From NCBI RefSeq assembly GCF_943192995.1, contig NZ_CALPCP010000016.1:1-64000 (forward strand): a stretch of 64,000 bases of DNA, in the 5' to 3' direction. Within the stretch, counting starts at the first letter, position 1; each line of letters starts with the position of its first letter. The stretch is from Flintibacter muris (GTDB lineage Bacteria; Bacillota; Clostridia; Oscillospirales; Oscillospiraceae). This document shows positions 61,884 through 64,000 of this stretch, one piece after another. The translations under genes were made by a program, and so were the position numbers. The notes beneath the pieces were generated by a model, which had not been told where the DNA came from, did not search any database, and saw only the letters and a list, made by a program, of their open reading frames with translations.

Positions 61884-63026
61884 ATGCTGAAACAATGCCA
61901 AGACAGCTATTCCACCCAGTTTACCCAGTTCCCCGCCATGCTGGCCTATCACGAGGAGACCCGCAAGGCCAGCCTCTGGGAACGCACCGAGGTCAACCGC
62001 CTGCGTGTGGCCGCGCTGGATAAGGCGTCCCCGCTCTATGAGGACCCCTCCAGCTTTGATTCCGCTGTCAGCCAGGAGGCTATCGCTGATACGGCGGAGA
62101 ACCTGGGCCTGGCCATCCAAGTGGGGGAACGGTATTTCCCGCTGCGGGACACCGCCTACAAAAGTCTGCTGGATCGGGCAAAAATCAACGGCACCGCCCT
62201 GCCCAAGCTCGCCAGGGCCAAGCTGGCTGAAGTGCTCAACTCCTGCCTGGAGCTGCACAAGGACAGCGCCCTGCTGCTGATTCGGGACGAGAAGGTGTCC
62301 GCAGCCCATTCCGGGGACGGTCGGGATTACTCTATCCTGGAGATCGACCAACTGCTGGACGGCCTGCAGAAGAAAATGGACGAACGGTTCCCGGGCAACA
62401 GCTTTGAGAGCGGTTATTCCGACCACTCTATTACCAGCGCCTCCTGGATCCTGCCCGGCCAGAAAGAAGACCTGCTCAGCACCTATGAAAAGCTGCTGGA
62501 AGCGGAGGGCAAAAAGACACTGGCGGCCAAGCTGATGCCGGGCATCCGCTTTTCCACCTCGGACACCGGGGTGGCCTCAGCGAAGGTGTCAGCGCTCCTG
62601 ATGGGCCTGCAGTATCCCATCCACATCGGCGGCATGGTGGCCATTGAGCACCGCCGGCAGTCCAAGGTGCCCGATTTTGTGGACGCTCTGGATATGCTGT
62701 TCGCCCAGTTTGGCGATTCAGTGGCCCGCCTGAGCGGCCTGCTCACCATCCACCTGGATAACCCGGTCAATGCCATGACTGCCGTGTGTAAAAAGCTGGC
62801 CATGCCGAAAAAGGCGGCAATAGAGGCCATCGCCATGTTTGAGACAGCCAACGGCAATGCTTCGGCCTCTGCCCATGACGTATTTATGGCCATGCAGGAG
62901 ATTCTGTTCAATCTGAAGGTCAGTGGTGCGCCTGAGAGCAAGCTGCTGTCCCTTCAAGAGAACATGGCCCGGGCGCTCACACTCCGCTGGAGCGACTACG
63001 ACCTTGCAAAGCAGGTGAGCTGGTAA
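61884..63026 (+). CDS. DUF932-like phage/plasmid protein
   Basis: A 380-residue protein with the phage/plasmid-like pattern of DUF932 proteins: FPAMLAYHEETRKASLWERT and SALLLIRDEKVSAAHSGDG. Many such proteins sit beside recombination genes. ATG 61884 with AAGGAG upstream; it stops with TAATG into the YqaJ gene. Family call is moderate. Confidence 0.6.
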   Translation: MLKQCQDSYSTQFTQFPAMLAYHEETRKASLWERTEVNRLRVAALDKASPLYEDPSSFDSAVSQEAIADTAENLGLAIQVGERYFPLRDTAYKSLLDRAKINGTALPKLARAKLAEVLNSCLELHKDSALLLIRDEKVSAAHSGDGRDYSILEIDQLLDGLQKKMDERFPGNSFESGYSDHSITSASWILPGQKEDLLSTYEKLLEAEGKKTLAAKLMPGIRFSTSDTGVASAKVSALLMGLQYPIHIGGMVAIEHRRQSKVPDFVDALDMLFAQFGDSVARLSGLLTIHLDNPVNAMTAVCKKLAMPKKAAIEAIAMFETANGNASASAHDVFMAMQEILFNLKVSGAPESKLLSLQENMARALTLRWSDYDLAKQVSW

Positions 63027-64000
63027 TGGCTGCACCGATCATTCTGTGCGACTGTGCGGGAATGGATGAAAAACGCTGGCTGGAGTGCCGGGAGCATGGC
63101 CCGAAAGGGGACATTGAGTACACCGTGGGCGGAAGCGATGTGGCCACCATCTTTGGCCTGTCACCGTGGATGACGCCTCGGGAGCTATGGTTGATTAAAA
63201 AGGGCCGTTTGCAGCCAAAAGCAAAGCCCAACCCTCTGCAATTAGAGATGGGGCATTTGCTGGAGCCGATTGCGGCCCATTTTTATGCCCAGCGGACCGG
63301 GAACACCGTCACTGATGACACCAATATGTATCAACACGCGGACTTTCCCTATGCCCTGGCTGACATCGACCGGCGCATCACCCGAAAGGGTGACGGAAAG
63401 CCGGGCGTTCTGGAATGCAAGAGCTGTACCTACCACAAGGCCGGCGACTGGGCTGATGGGGCTTACCCGCTCTACTATGAGTTCCAGCTGCGCTATTATC
63501 TGGCAGTTATGGATGTGGATTTCGGTGCCTTTTCAGCCATCTGGGGTAACAACCCGGAGCATGACCTGGCTACACCCAGTTTAATTCGGGATCAGGCGAA
63601 GGAGGACATCATTTTTGAGAGGCTGGATCAGTGGATCTGGAGTCTGCGGAATGACAAACCGCCTGCCATGACGGAGGTGGCCCCGAAACTGGCGCTGGAG
63701 GCGCTGGCTCATATTTGTGGTCCAAGCCAGAAAGCTCTTCCAACGATTGAGTTTCCCTTAAAATATGAAAAATCCCTGCGGGGAATTGTCGCGCTTCAGG
63801 ATGAAAATGCCGCACTCAGACAGCAGATGAAAGAAAATGAAGCAAAGATCGAAGCATACAGTGTTCGTATCGCGGAACTGATGAAAGCCCATGAGCATGG
63901 TGTGCTGACCACCACCAAAGACAAGCTGCTGGTGGATTTTGTAACAAAAACCACACACCGTGTAGATTCCGGATATCTCAAGAAAGAGCACCCCAGTATC
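63026..64000 (+). CDS. YqaJ-family exonuclease, 3' end beyond window
   Basis: The frame opens at ATG 63026 and runs to the window end without a stop (325 codons so far). YqaJ/lambda-exonuclease motifs are present: GGSDVATIFGLSPW near residue 33, EMGHLLEPIAAHFYA (catalytic Glu region), YALADIDRRI (Asp) and LECKS (E-x-K). These nucleases resect DNA for single-strand annealing. Downstream parts show a coiled-coil-like helix (LRQQMKENEAKIEAY). It pairs with the SSB and DUF932-like protein. Confidence 0.85.
   Translation, partial: MAAPIILCDCAGMDEKRWLECREHGPKGDIEYTVGGSDVATIFGLSPWMTPRELWLIKKGRLQPKAKPNPLQLEMGHLLEPIAAHFYAQRTGNTVTDDTNMYQHADFPYALADIDRRITRKGDGKPGVLECKSCTYHKAGDWADGAYPLYYEFQLRYYLAVMDVDFGAFSAIWGNNPEHDLATPSLIRDQAKEDIIFERLDQWIWSLRNDKPPAMTEVAPKLALEALAHICGPSQKALPTIEFPLKYEKSLRGIVALQDENAALRQQMKENEAKIEAYSVRIAELMKAHEHGVLTTTKDKLLVDFVTKTTHRVDSGYLKKEHPSI

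Noticed and set aside
1-64000. tRNA, rRNA, integrase and relaxase genes
   Set aside because: None could be recognised in the sequence, so the mobile-element class and its attachment site stay open.

Overview
The window looks like chromosome of a low-to-mid GC Gram-positive gut Clostridium relative (Oscillospirales/Ruminococcaceae-like; inference from WYL and ECF regulators, lipobox lipoproteins, strong AGGAGG ribosome sites, TTGACA/TATAAT promoters and the many Clostridia-type accessory families). No rRNA, tRNA or CRISPR array was seen. Almost everything is accessory DNA: regulators, peptide-type ABC exporters, defence genes, IS remnants and, from about 41 kb to the end, a plasmid- or ICE-like replication/recombination module. 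No integrase, relaxase or attachment site was recognised, so the element boundaries are outside the window or cryptic.

Layout. 0-1.5 kb: WYL regulator whose 3' end carries a 46-bp tandem duplication, then a 5'-truncated VOC gene. 1.9-3.2 kb (minus): anti-sigma-like protein and ECF sigma factor. 3.3-5.3 kb (minus): IS1595-type transposase with an Mrr-like nuclease. 5.6-7.5 kb (minus): TOPRIM-like protein plus AAA ATPase, a probable two-gene defence system. 7.7-18.2 kb (plus): two-component system, MacAB-like exporter with lipoprotein and secreted protein, and a BceAB-like ABC pair; the response-regulator gene and the exporter operon share the same direct-repeat promoter. 18.3-23.2 kb (minus): broken winged-helix gene, CPBP protease, ABC-2 exporter, MFS pump and a double-HTH MerR regulator. 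23.3-26.1 kb (plus): WYL regulator with a nonsense mutation, SPL-type radical SAM protein, DUF3795-like and VOC proteins. 26.3-30.2 kb: XRE regulator, SLOG protein, transglutaminase-like protein, and a second ECF sigma/anti-sigma pair with a lipoprotein. 30.2-34.1 kb: decayed DNA with orphan promoters, lipoprotein, TetR, sigma-like factor and IS5 remnant. 34.3-41.2 kb: stand-alone winged helix, SRPBCC protein, truncated permease, RseP-like site-2 protease, lipoprotein, membrane protein, and a GNAT-methyltransferase fusion.

41.3-64 kb: an Rpn (PD-(D/E)XK) nuclease with a built-in internal start and a tandem copy of its C-terminal part, followed by operons of a mobile element: small Cys proteins, DUF4406-like protein, zinc ribbon protein, XF1762-like protein, SSB, MoxR ATPase with VWA partner, sigma-like factor, PcfJ-like protein, HipA-like kinase, DNA methylase, a DUF932-like protein and a YqaJ exonuclease running off the end. 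Four of these operons begin with the same kind of leader: a 17-bp-spaced promoter, short conserved boxes, a strong intrinsic terminator and a second hairpin. This suggests that the element switches its operons on together by antitermination.

The most notable signals are (i) the four attenuator-like leaders, (ii) the Rpn gene with an internal ribosome site and a duplicated putative antitoxin, (iii) four promoters with a palindromic operator and an exact 22-bp spacer, (iv) three promoters with identically placed TCTAAC direct repeats, and (v) several single-base lesions in otherwise intact genes.
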